A stretch of 42,000 bases of DNA from Burkholderiales bacterium (lineage in GTDB: Bacteria > Pseudomonadota > Gammaproteobacteria > Burkholderiales > Burkholderiaceae_C): contig JAPLPO010000110.1 in the NCBI GenBank assembly GCA_026400155.1, forward strand, positions 1-42,000, written 5' to 3'. The position numbers were made by a program, and so were the translations under genes. This document shows positions 15,512 to 23,488 of this stretch, one piece after another. The notes below the pieces were generated by a model that saw only the letters and a list, made by a program, of their open reading frames with translations, was not told where the DNA came from and searched no databases. How positions within the stretch are numbered: position 1 is the first letter of the stretch; each line of letters opens with the position of its first letter.

Positions 15512-16975
15512 ATGTCCATCCCTAACATTGCTGACATGCTTGGTCTGCATGGCCGTCAGAGACCTCAACACATCGCCATCATCCATGGCGAGAAGCAAAT
15601 CAACTACCAAGACCTCGACCTTCAAGTGAGCCAACGTGCGAGCACGTTACAGGCATTGGGCATTAAGGCGGGTGATATCGTTGGCATTGCTTTGGAAGAC
15701 TCTATCGAGCATTTGCTCATGATGTATGCGGTGGCGCGTGCTGGCGCTGTGATCTTGCCATTAGACTGCCGCTGGAAGATTTTTGAAAAACAACGCGTTA
15801 CTGAGCACTTCAAACCAAGCTTGGTGATGGTTGAAACTGGACAAGCTTTTGAAGGCGTGCAATGCGTTGAGGCCAACAGTGTTTGGTGCACCTCTGTTGA
15901 AGCCGCACAGATACCCGATTCATTTCCAGACGGAAATCGCGGACTCTTAATGTCCCTCTCGTCTGGCACCACAGGGCGCCCCAAAGGCCCCATGTTGACG
16001 CACCAACAACTGGTTTATCGTTTTTACATGCACTGGGCCGAACTGGGCTTAGGAAGCCGTGAACGTTATATCAATGCCACACCACTTTACTTTGGTGGCG
16101 GCCGCGCGTTTTCGATGTCTTCGCTTTATGCTGGCTCAACCGTCGTGTTGTGTCCACCGCCCTACTCACCTGCAGAATTGGTGGCTGAAGTTGCAAGAAC
16201 CAAGTCCAGTGTTTTGTTTTTGGTACCAACTCTATTGCGTCGTTTGCTCGATGAAGAAGCCGACACTTTGGTTCCGATGCAAGCACTCAAAACTTTGATT
16301 TCCTCAGGCTCTGCATTAACCCCAGACGACCGAAGCCAAATCCGCAACCGCATTTGTCCCAATTTTCTTGAGTATTACAGCTCGACCGAGGGTGGTGGCG
16401 TGTCCACACTGTCACCCGAAGACCAATTGAAATACACCGATTCGGTGGGCCGACCCGCCCTCAGTGTTGACGTGGAAATTGTGAACTCCGAAGACCAGCG
16501 CCAGCCCAGAAACACCATTGGCAGAATCCGCTATCGCGGCCCTGCCGTGGCCGATGGTTTTTACGCCGACCCCGAGGCCACCAAAGAGGCATTCAAGAAC
16601 GGATGGTTCTATCCGGGTGATTTAGGCACCATGAATGAAGAGGGCTACCTGTTTCTCAAAGGGCGCTCCAAAGACATGATCATTCGAGGCGGCATCAACA
16701 TTTACCCGCAAGAAATTGAAGCCACCCTGATGGCCCATCCCGCTGTGGCCGAAGCAGCGGTGGTTGGATGGCCCTCCAAAGAATTCAATGAAGAGATTGC
16801 AGCATTCGTCATTTTAAAAACGGAAGTGGATGTTGCCGATTTGACCCTTTGGTGCAACGAACGTTTGGCTCGCTACAAAGTACCGAAGCAAATTTTCTCT
16901 CTGAAAGAATTTCCAAGAACCTCATTGGGCAAGGTCATCAAAGCCGACTTGAGCCATCGGCTCGATCCTTTGTAG
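15512..16975 (+). CDS. AMP-forming acyl-CoA ligase (class I adenylate-forming)
   Basis: A 487-residue enzyme activating a carboxylic acid with ATP and CoA. The P-loop LSSGTTGRPKGP is at residues 149-160. YYSSTEGGG replaces the common YGxTE, and YPGDLG, the GRSKDMIIRGG hinge, YPQEIE and the C-terminal catalytic lysine in SLGKVIK follow. All key residues are present. It has an AGGCAGG ribosome site and sits between the amidohydrolase and acyl-CoA dehydrogenase genes, so it probably makes the CoA thioester that the dehydrogenase then oxidises. The acyl group is unknown. Confidence 0.93.
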   Translation: MSIPNIADMLGLHGRQRPQHIAIIHGEKQINYQDLDLQVSQRASTLQALGIKAGDIVGIALEDSIEHLLMMYAVARAGAVILPLDCRWKIFEKQRVTEHFKPSLVMVETGQAFEGVQCVEANSVWCTSVEAAQIPDSFPDGNRGLLMSLSSGTTGRPKGPMLTHQQLVYRFYMHWAELGLGSRERYINATPLYFGGGRAFSMSSLYAGSTVVLCPPPYSPAELVAEVARTKSSVLFLVPTLLRRLLDEEADTLVPMQALKTLISSGSALTPDDRSQIRNRICPNFLEYYSSTEGGGVSTLSPEDQLKYTDSVGRPALSVDVEIVNSEDQRQPRNTIGRIRYRGPAVADGFYADPEATKEAFKNGWFYPGDLGTMNEEGYLFLKGRSKDMIIRGGINIYPQEIEATLMAHPAVAEAAVVGWPSKEFNEEIAAFVILKTEVDVADLTLWCNERLARYKVPKQIFSLKEFPRTSLGKVIKADLSHRLDPL

Positions 16976-17013
16976 AGCCACACCTTCATTTTCTCAACCG
17001 ATATGAGCCTTCA

Positions 17014-18159
17014 ATGATCGATTTTGAAATTCCTGAAGAAGACAGCATGCTGCTGACTTCGGTAGATCGGATGATGGCCCGAGAATTCCCACCGGAAGCT
17101 TATCGCGCCGCCGATCGTGCGCACACAACCCCTTGGCATTTGCTGCCGCGCATGGGGGAGTTGGGCTTGCTGGGCTTGCCATTTCCAGCTCGTTATGGCG
17201 GCATGGACAAAGACTGGCGAAGCGTGGCACTGGTGAATGAGCGGCTGGCTTATCACGCAGGTATTGCCTCTACCCTCTTTGCCACCACAGTGAGTTTTGG
17301 TGGCATGTCGCTCATGACATTTGCCAGCGAACTACAACGACAAACTCTTTTGCCGCGCTTGATGGAAGGTCAGGCTAGGTTTGCATTGGCTTTGACTGAA
17401 TCAGGGGCTGGCAGCGATGCTGCAGCCTTGACCACCCACGCCAAGAAAATCAACGGTGGCTGGCTCATCAATGGCCGCAAAATTTGGATCAGCAATGCAG
17501 ATGCGGCAGACCACTTGGTTGTCGCTTGCAGAACCACGCAAGGCAGCACAGGAACCGACGGCATCTCATTGTTATTGGTGCCTCGTCATACAGCAGGGAT
17601 TAGCATGAGCCCGCTTGAGAAGCTGGGCCACAACTGCATGCCGTCTTGGGACATCGGTTTTGACGACGTGATGGTGCCAGAAGAAGCGCTTTTTGGACAA
17701 GAGGGCAAGGGGTTCAAGCACGTGCTTTCTACGCTTCAGTACAGCCGTGCAGGACAAGCCGCCAATTCAGTCGGACAAGCACAACGGGCTGTTGAGTTGG
17801 CTCGTGATTTTGCGCAGCAGCGTATTCAATTCGGCAGACCCATTGGCAACTTTCAGGCCATTCAACACAAGCTAGCCGACATGCAAGTGCGTGTGAATCA
17901 GGCTCGCTTGTGCTTGTACCAACTCGCTTGGTTAATTGCAAGCAATCGACCTTGCAGATTAGAAGCTGCGCAAGCCAAACTTGTAGCCAGCGAAGCGTTT
18001 CAGTTTGTCACACGTGAGGGATTGCAAATCATGGCAAGTCATGGCTATGCCATGGAAAGCGACATGCAGCGCATGTGGCGAGACGCTGGCTTGTTCACTT
18101 TTGGTGAAGGCACCAGTGAAATTCAACGCAATCTCATTGCAAGGGAGATGGGGCTTTGA
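17014..18159 (+). CDS. Acyl-CoA dehydrogenase
   Basis: A 381-residue flavoenzyme of standard length that introduces a double bond into an acyl-CoA. Visible are the FAD/substrate segment ALTESGAGSDAAAL, WISNADAADHLVV, RIQFGRPIGNFQAIQHKLADM, and the C-terminal FGEGTSEIQRNLIAR carrying a glutamate at the catalytic-base position. I start at ATG 17014, which gives the normal family N-terminus. The open frame continues upstream into the ligase gene but that part has no family resemblance. The 3' end overlaps the hydrolase start (TTGA). Electrons should pass to ETF. Confidence 0.94.
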   Translation: MIDFEIPEEDSMLLTSVDRMMAREFPPEAYRAADRAHTTPWHLLPRMGELGLLGLPFPARYGGMDKDWRSVALVNERLAYHAGIASTLFATTVSFGGMSLMTFASELQRQTLLPRLMEGQARFALALTESGAGSDAAALTTHAKKINGGWLINGRKIWISNADAADHLVVACRTTQGSTGTDGISLLLVPRHTAGISMSPLEKLGHNCMPSWDIGFDDVMVPEEALFGQEGKGFKHVLSTLQYSRAGQAANSVGQAQRAVELARDFAQQRIQFGRPIGNFQAIQHKLADMQVRVNQARLCLYQLAWLIASNRPCRLEAAQAKLVASEAFQFVTREGLQIMASHGYAMESDMQRMWRDAGLFTFGEGTSEIQRNLIAREMGL

Positions 18160-19013
18160 AGCAGACGGCTGTCAAAATTGTGCGGGGATTTGTGTCCATT
18201 GACGAAGGCCAGGTGCATTACCGCCAGGCTGGAAAAAGCCAACCAGGCCAAGCACCTTTGGTGATGTTTCATGCTTCACCCGGCTCGGCCAAATCCTTAG
18301 AACCCCTGATTCAGGTGCTGGCTAAAGGTCGCCATGTCATTGCGCTAGACACCTTGGGCAATGGAGATTCTTGCGCCCCCAGCCAAGAAGCTCCTGACCT
18401 GGCGTATTTTGCGCAAGCCCATTTGCGAGCCATCACCGCAATGGGCATTGCCCAATTTGACGCTTGGGGTGCACACACAGGCGCCAACATCGCTTGCGAA
18501 TTGGCCATTGAAAATTCTGATCGTGTTCGAAGTTTGATCATTGATGGCATTGGCTTGTACAGTCCGCAAGAGCAAGCTGAATTGCTACAGCATTATTTGC
18601 CATCTGTTCACATTGATCAGCAAGGCAGCCAGTTTCATTTGCTCTGGAATTTTGTGCGGGATGCTTATTTGTTCTGGCCTTGGTATCAAAAAGACAGCCA
18701 GCACCGCCGCGCCATTGGCTTACCCCATGCCTCCGAATTGCACGACAAAGCTGTGGAGGTATTCAAGGCAGCTCGCACGTTTCATCTGTCTTACAAGGCC
18801 GCTTTGAGCTATCCCAAAGAGCAGAGGTTACCCTTGATCAAAGTACCCACACTGCTCACCTGCTCTCGACATGACATGCTGTATGTGTATTTTGAAAAGG
18901 TATCCGATTTGGTAAAGCCCACCCGTGCACAGAGTACGGCTGGATTAGGTACATCCGAGGCACTCCAAGAGACAGCGGCTTTGTTTGAACGCTTTTTAAA
19001 CGACTTGGCTTGA
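18156..19013 (+). CDS. Alpha/beta-hydrolase fold protein with unusual nucleophile elbow
   Basis: A 285-residue protein with clear alpha/beta-hydrolase features: MFHASPGS (oxyanion-loop region) near residue 35, LDTLGNGDS near 66, and the strand-helix elbow at about residues 108-113. The elbow reads GAHTGA, so the usual serine is replaced by histidine or threonine. TCSRHDMLY marks the acid region. The C-terminal catalytic histidine, usually in a GHxP motif, is not evident. The start is TTG overlapping the dehydrogenase stop, supported by an AAGGGAG ribosome site eight bases upstream. It is the last gene of the operon. It may be a CoA-thioester or C-C hydrolase or a non-catalytic relative. Confidence 0.85.
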   Translation: MKQTAVKIVRGFVSIDEGQVHYRQAGKSQPGQAPLVMFHASPGSAKSLEPLIQVLAKGRHVIALDTLGNGDSCAPSQEAPDLAYFAQAHLRAITAMGIAQFDAWGAHTGANIACELAIENSDRVRSLIIDGIGLYSPQEQAELLQHYLPSVHIDQQGSQFHLLWNFVRDAYLFWPWYQKDSQHRRAIGLPHASELHDKAVEVFKAARTFHLSYKAALSYPKEQRLPLIKVPTLLTCSRHDMLYVYFEKVSDLVKPTRAQSTAGLGTSEALQETAALFERFLNDLA

Positions 19014-19056
19014 GTCTCAGAAGCGCTTGAATGTTGTGGAATTGCCGTCCACAGTT

Positions 19057-19917
19057 TTAAGCGGGAACTTCTTCAGTAGTTGCTCTACGCAATTCACGCC
19101 GTTCGGCAAAATCAAACCAGCGGCCTCGGTGCACTGTGGCTGTGTTGTCCCACATCACAAGGTCACCCACTTGCCATTGATGCGCATAGACATATTGGCG
19201 CTGGGTTGCATGCTCCATGAGATCTAACAAGAGCATGCGCCCTTCTGCCAAGGTCATGCCCTCAATTTCACAGGCGTGAATGCCCACAAACAAAATTTTG
19301 CGGCCAGTGCGAGGATCGGTTTGAACCAAAGGCCAAGTGGCGGGTGCAATGGTTTGACGTTGTTCTTCGGTGTATTGGGTATCGCCAAGCAAGAAGCGTG
19401 AGTGCAATGCGTAATGCACCGCCTTGAGGCCTTCAACCTGCCGTTTTAGCCATTCAGGCAACCCGTCCCAAGCCATGCGCAAGTCTGCAAACTCCGTATT
19501 GCCACCGAAATTGGGCAGCGTGACCGCAGAGAGCATTGAATACTTGGCGCGAGGATTTTGAAACGAACTGTCGCTGTGCCAAAGTTGGTTGGCAACGTTG
19601 CCAACAATTTTGGCATGCTCGCGATCGGCCACCTCACCATCCACCTTGACGTTGGAAATGTCTGCAAGCTCAGCGTACTCTAAGCGGTGTGGGCCACCTT
19701 TGAGCTTGCGCAGGCCCATGTCTAAAGGCCCCAAAGATTTAGCGAATTCAATTTGCTGGCTTTGTGTCAATGGCTGATTGCGAAAGACCAGAACCGCGTG
19801 CTGGTCCATTGCATCTTCCACCGATTTGATTTGCGCAGGCGTGAGCGGATTGCGCAAGTCAATGCCGGTGGCTTCGGCGGCGAAGGGGTGCAGTGGTTTT
19901 AGCTGAAGTATGCTCAT
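19057..19917 (-). CDS. TauD/TfdA-family Fe(II)/2-oxoglutarate dioxygenase
   Basis: A 286-residue dioxygenase that couples 2-oxoglutarate decarboxylation to hydroxylation of a substrate, often releasing sulfite or cleaving an ether. The iron triad is intact: H114 and D116 (LWHSDSSF) and H263 (TATVHRGRWFD), with C-terminal arginines (RRELRR) for 2-oxoglutarate. The N-terminus (LHPFAAEATGIDLRNPL) matches TfdA-like enzymes. The start has an AGAGGA ribosome site six bases upstream. It lies 11 bases after a Bug gene on the same strand, so that Bug protein probably supplies its substrate. Taurine itself is not implied. Confidence 0.93.
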   Translation of the reverse strand: MSILQLKPLHPFAAEATGIDLRNPLTPAQIKSVEDAMDQHAVLVFRNQPLTQSQQIEFAKSLGPLDMGLRKLKGGPHRLEYAELADISNVKVDGEVADREHAKIVGNVANQLWHSDSSFQNPRAKYSMLSAVTLPNFGGNTEFADLRMAWDGLPEWLKRQVEGLKAVHYALHSRFLLGDTQYTEEQRQTIAPATWPLVQTDPRTGRKILFVGIHACEIEGMTLAEGRMLLLDLMEHATQRQYVYAHQWQVGDLVMWDNTATVHRGRWFDFAERRELRRATTEEVPA

Positions 19918-19928
19918 TTAAAGTCCTC

Positions 19929-20909
19929 TCACTCTAGCTTGATGCCTGCAGACTTGACAATGGCGGCCCACTTGTCAATATCCTGACGGATCTGAGCCGT
20001 GTACTGTTCGGAGCTTGATCCAACAGGCTCCATGCCCAGCTGCTGCATGCGTGCAACGACCTCTGCACTGCGAACCACTTGGCCAATGTCTGCACTGATT
20101 TTTTGCAACAACGCAGGGGGCATGCCGGCTGGCGCAATGATGCCAATAGCGCTGACTGCGCTGAAACCCGGCACGGTCTCGGCAATCAATGGAATTTCTG
20201 GGCTTGACACTGCGCGTTTGGGGCTAGACAAAGCAATCACTTTCATGCGATTGTCTTTGACAAACGGCATGGAAGAAAACAAAACATCAAACAACAATGG
20301 AACTCGACCACCAATCATGTCCTGTTGCGCTGGCGCACTGCCCTTGTAGGGAATGTGCAAGAGTTTGATGCCAGCCATGCTGGCCAACATTTCTCCTGCC
20401 AAATGAGTACCAGTGCCGGTGCCAGGTGTGGCATAACTCAGTGCGTTTGGATTTTTCTTGGCGTAAGCAATCAGCTCTGGCATCGTGTTGAAAGGTTGGG
20501 AGGGGTGCGCAAAAAGTCCAAAGTGCGCCTGTGCCACTTGTGAGACGCCAACCAAATCTTTTTTGGTGTCATAAGACATATTGGCTTGCAGGCTTGGATT
20601 GATTGTCAGCGCTGTAATGGCCATACCAAGCGTATAACCATCAGCAGGTGACTTGGCCACAAGGCCTGTACCAAGCATGGTTCCTGCTCCAGGTTTGTAG
20701 TCAAGTACCACCGGCTGTTTCCAAATTGTTTGCAGCCCCGACGAGATAATTCGCGCTACGGTGTCGGTGGGCCCACCAGAAGTAAATGGCACGATGAGTT
20801 TGACTGGTTTATCAGGCCAAGCATCAAGCGCTTGTGCTGACACGAATGTGGGTGCAAGTAGCAGCGTTGCTGCTGTCAATATCCATCGGCGATGCAATTT
20901 TTTGAACAT
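19929..20909 (-). CDS. Bug/TctC-family periplasmic binding protein (4 of 7)
   Basis: A 326-residue secreted binding protein. A basic start (MFKKLHRRW) and hydrophobic signal peptide end near FVSAQ, followed by WPDKPVKLIVPFTSGG and PTDTVARI. The ATG at 20909 has an AGGAGA ribosome site seven bases upstream; an in-frame ATG further up at 20954 would add a non-family extension. It forms an operon with the TauD/TfdA gene immediately downstream. It is relatively divergent in the ENRxGAGG region (LDYKPGAGTML). Confidence 0.92.
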   Translation of the reverse strand: MFKKLHRRWILTAATLLLAPTFVSAQALDAWPDKPVKLIVPFTSGGPTDTVARIISSGLQTIWKQPVVLDYKPGAGTMLGTGLVAKSPADGYTLGMAITALTINPSLQANMSYDTKKDLVGVSQVAQAHFGLFAHPSQPFNTMPELIAYAKKNPNALSYATPGTGTGTHLAGEMLASMAGIKLLHIPYKGSAPAQQDMIGGRVPLLFDVLFSSMPFVKDNRMKVIALSSPKRAVSSPEIPLIAETVPGFSAVSAIGIIAPAGMPPALLQKISADIGQVVRSAEVVARMQQLGMEPVGSSSEQYTAQIRQDIDKWAAIVKSAGIKLE

Positions 20910-21244
20910 GGAAAAGTCTCCTATGGACGTGTGGTTTTGGACGATCAACATCAATCGTTTTAACCTCGATGCAAATCATATTCACAGAAGGCAATGATGT
21001 CCATTCACCCTGCGAGCGAAAATTTCACGCCGATGAAAAAGAATTGTTTCAAATTCGCAAAAACATGTCACAAGAACCCTCAGACCATGATGGTCAATTC
21101 AAGGGTATTCACTGATTAAGGAATAAAAAATCAACTTTGATGAGAAATGTCATCAAAGAAAGATTAACCTACTGCTTTTTACAAAGCGCTGTCATTTTCA
21201 GCAGCCTTTAAACCCAAGCTGATAAGTCAAAAAAGGAGTTGATC
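20910..21244. other. Divergent intergenic region with a hairpin-forming repeat
   Basis: These 335 bases between the divergent Bug and methyltransferase genes hold no gene that I can support. They are AT-rich and contain the inverted repeat at 21135-21158 and, at the right end, the AAAGGAG ribosome site of the methyltransferase gene. Confidence 0.6.
21135..21158. promoter_or_regulatory. 9-bp-arm inverted repeat upstream of the methyltransferase gene
   Basis: CTTTGATGA and TCATCAAAG are perfect arms around a six-base centre, about 86 bases before the start codon. No T run follows. It is either a regulator site or an RNA hairpin in the leader. Confidence 0.45.
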
Positions 21245-22078
21245 GTGAAGTTATCCCGTATTTTGTTGTCCGCACTGCTGATCAGTGGGATGAATTTTGC
21301 CTACTCAACCACCCCCGCGGCACCTTCCTACACGCCCGTGCAAGGTCAAGCCGGCAAGGATGTGATCTGGATTCCTACCCCAGAGGTATTGATCGACAAA
21401 ATGCTCACAGCGGCCAAGGTGACCGACAAAGACAAACTATTTGATTTAGGCGCAGGTGACGGCATCATCGCCATCACTGCGGCCCGCAAATTTGGCGCGC
21501 AATCGGTGGGCATTGAATTCAACCCCGACATGGCTCAATTTGCCCGCCGCAAAGTGGCAGAAGCTGGCATGAACGACAAAGTGAAGATCATCACGGGCGA
21601 TATCTTTCAAGAAGACTTCAGTTCAGCAACCGTGGTCACCCTCTACCTCATGCCTCACCTCAACATGAAGCTGCGCCCAACCTTGCTCAAAATGAAGCCC
21701 GGCACTCGTGTGGTCTCGCACGCCTTCACCATGGGCGATTGGGAACCCGACGAAACCATGTCTTCCAATTACGCACAAGGATATTTTTGGGTGGTTCCCG
21801 CACAAATTGAGGGATCTTGGGTCATGAATGGCTTAGATGGCGGCCCTATTCGAGTGAACTTGAGTCAATCGTTTCAAAACATTGGCGGCACACTCACCCG
21901 CGGTGGTCAAACATTCGCGATGCTGGGCGCCAAATTGCGTGGCGATGAAGTCAAGTTTCAATTCATCACACCAGACCGCAAAGTACACGCCTTTTCGGGT
22001 CGTGTTGAAGGGGGCCGTTTAACTGGCAAAGTTGTGACAGATTACATGCACACTCCAGTAGAAATTACCCGGCCTTGA
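21245..22078 (+). CDS. Class I SAM-dependent methyltransferase-like protein with a signal peptide
   Basis: A 277-residue protein. A hydrophobic signal peptide ends near NFAYS (residue 21). The Rossmann methyltransferase core begins around residue 45: motif I LFDLGAGDG (about 66-74), acidic motif II GIEFNP, and GDIFQEDF. The final hundred residues (SQSFQNIGGTLTRG onward) look like a beta-rich appendage. The start is GTG with AAGGAG six bases upstream; a TTG six bases earlier would abut the ribosome site. Export of a SAM enzyme is unexpected, because SAM is cytoplasmic. The start region closely matches that of the exported protease-like gene at 31950. Substrate unknown. Confidence 0.85.
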   Translation: MKLSRILLSALLISGMNFAYSTTPAAPSYTPVQGQAGKDVIWIPTPEVLIDKMLTAAKVTDKDKLFDLGAGDGIIAITAARKFGAQSVGIEFNPDMAQFARRKVAEAGMNDKVKIITGDIFQEDFSSATVVTLYLMPHLNMKLRPTLLKMKPGTRVVSHAFTMGDWEPDETMSSNYAQGYFWVVPAQIEGSWVMNGLDGGPIRVNLSQSFQNIGGTLTRGGQTFAMLGAKLRGDEVKFQFITPDRKVHAFSGRVEGGRLTGKVVTDYMHTPVEITRP

Positions 22079-22116
22079 TACAAATTTGAACCACCCTGCT
22101 TTGTTGGATGATCCAG

Positions 22117-23484
22117 ATGAAACCTGATAGCTCAGCCCCTGCCACAATGCTCCGTCTGTTGCACCCTCTTTCAGCCGTGGCGCTAATTGTGGGCATCGTG
22201 ATTGGCGCCGGCATTTTCAAAACCCCCTCACTGGTTGCCGGTATCAGCGGAGATGCAGGCTGGGCACTGGTTTTGTGGCTCGCAGGCGCCCTGATTTCAA
22301 TCGTGGGTGCGCTGTGTTATGCAGAACTCTGCACCACTTACCCCAATGCTGGGGGTGACTATCATTTCCTGCACAGGGCTTTTGGGCGCAACATTTCATT
22401 CATTTACGGTTGGTCACGGGCCACGATCATCAACACAGGCTCCATTGCTTTGCTGGCCTTTGTTTTTGGCGATTACATGAGCACGTTGCTAAACCTAGGC
22501 GCTTACTCAAGCGCCATCTGGGCACTGCTGATTGTGGTTTTCCTAACAGCGGTCAACCTTGCTGGCATTCACGCCTCTTCGAGAATGCAAACTTGGTTAA
22601 CCGTCACTGAAATTGTAGGTTTGTTGGCCGTGGTCGTTGCAGGATTTTGGGTCGATGCGCCCTCTTCTGGCGCCATTCAATGGTTTGTCCAAGCGCCTGC
22701 GCCTGCGCAGTGGGGCTTGTGCCTGGTTTTCGTTTTGCTAACCTTTGGCGGCTGGAATGAATCTGCTTACATTTCTGCAGAATTAAAGGGCGGTCCCCGC
22801 ACCATGGTCTGGGTTATCTTGGCCAGCATGGTCACTTTGACAGTGATTTATCTGCTGGTCAATACGGCATTGCTGTTGGGCCTTGGGTTGAGTGGCTTAA
22901 GCCAAAGCAAAACCGCTGCAGGCGACTTGCTGGGTATCGCCTTCGGTCCTTGGGCGCAAAAATCTTTGGGCTTGTTCGTGGCCATCGCCGCCCTGACCAG
23001 CATCAACGCCACCATGTTTGTTGGCGCTCGAACCAACTTTGCAGTTGGCAGTGACTGGAAAGCTTTGCGCAAACTAGGACAATGGCAAATGGACATTGGC
23101 AGCCCCAAACCGGCCTTGCTAATGCAAGCCTTCATCAGCATTGGCTTAATTGCTTTGGGCACTCAAGAGGCCGATGGCTTTTCTGCCATGGTTGAATTTA
23201 CCGCGCCTGTTTTCTGGGGCTTCTTGTTCTTGGTTGGGCTGTCCGTGCTTTGGCTGAGGCAAACTGATGCCCAAGCAACACGCCCCTTCAAAGTACCGCT
23301 GTACCCCATACTGCCTTTGATCTTTTGCGCAGTCTGTGCATGGCTCACCTACTCCAGCATCAACTATGCCATCTCGCAAAAAGCCATCCATGTTTCCATG
23401 TGGCTCATTGCCAGTGGCGTTGTGGCATTGCTAATTTTGCGTGTCAGAGAAAAAACTCTGGATCAGGCAGCCAACCAAATTTGA
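22117..23484 (+). CDS. APC-family amino acid/polyamine permease
   Basis: A 455-residue inner-membrane transporter with about 12 hydrophobic segments. The APC signature GIVIGAGIFKTPSLVAG lies in the first membrane helix, followed by the characteristic ALCYAELCTTYPNAGGDYHFL. It resembles the LAT/amino-acid transporter branch. The first ATG, at 22108, is nine bases upstream and equally possible; ribosome sites are weak for both. It ends four bases before the acyl-CoA synthetase ATG, so the two are coupled, and uptake of an amino acid or amine may feed an acid that the synthetase activates (inference). Confidence 0.92.
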   Translation: MKPDSSAPATMLRLLHPLSAVALIVGIVIGAGIFKTPSLVAGISGDAGWALVLWLAGALISIVGALCYAELCTTYPNAGGDYHFLHRAFGRNISFIYGWSRATIINTGSIALLAFVFGDYMSTLLNLGAYSSAIWALLIVVFLTAVNLAGIHASSRMQTWLTVTEIVGLLAVVVAGFWVDAPSSGAIQWFVQAPAPAQWGLCLVFVLLTFGGWNESAYISAELKGGPRTMVWVILASMVTLTVIYLLVNTALLLGLGLSGLSQSKTAAGDLLGIAFGPWAQKSLGLFVAIAALTSINATMFVGARTNFAVGSDWKALRKLGQWQMDIGSPKPALLMQAFISIGLIALGTQEADGFSAMVEFTAPVFWGFLFLVGLSVLWLRQTDAQATRPFKVPLYPILPLIFCAVCAWLTYSSINYAISQKAIHVSMWLIASGVVALLILRVREKTLDQAANQI

Positions 23485-23488
23485 GCGT

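Noticed and set aside
14933-15634. Antisense 233-codon open frame opposite the amidohydrolase
   Set aside because: The plus-strand gene has clear family motifs; the antisense product is compositionally odd and unrecognisable.
16849-17013. Upstream extension of the acyl-CoA dehydrogenase
   Set aside because: It overlaps the ligase gene; family N-terminus and length fit ATG 17014.
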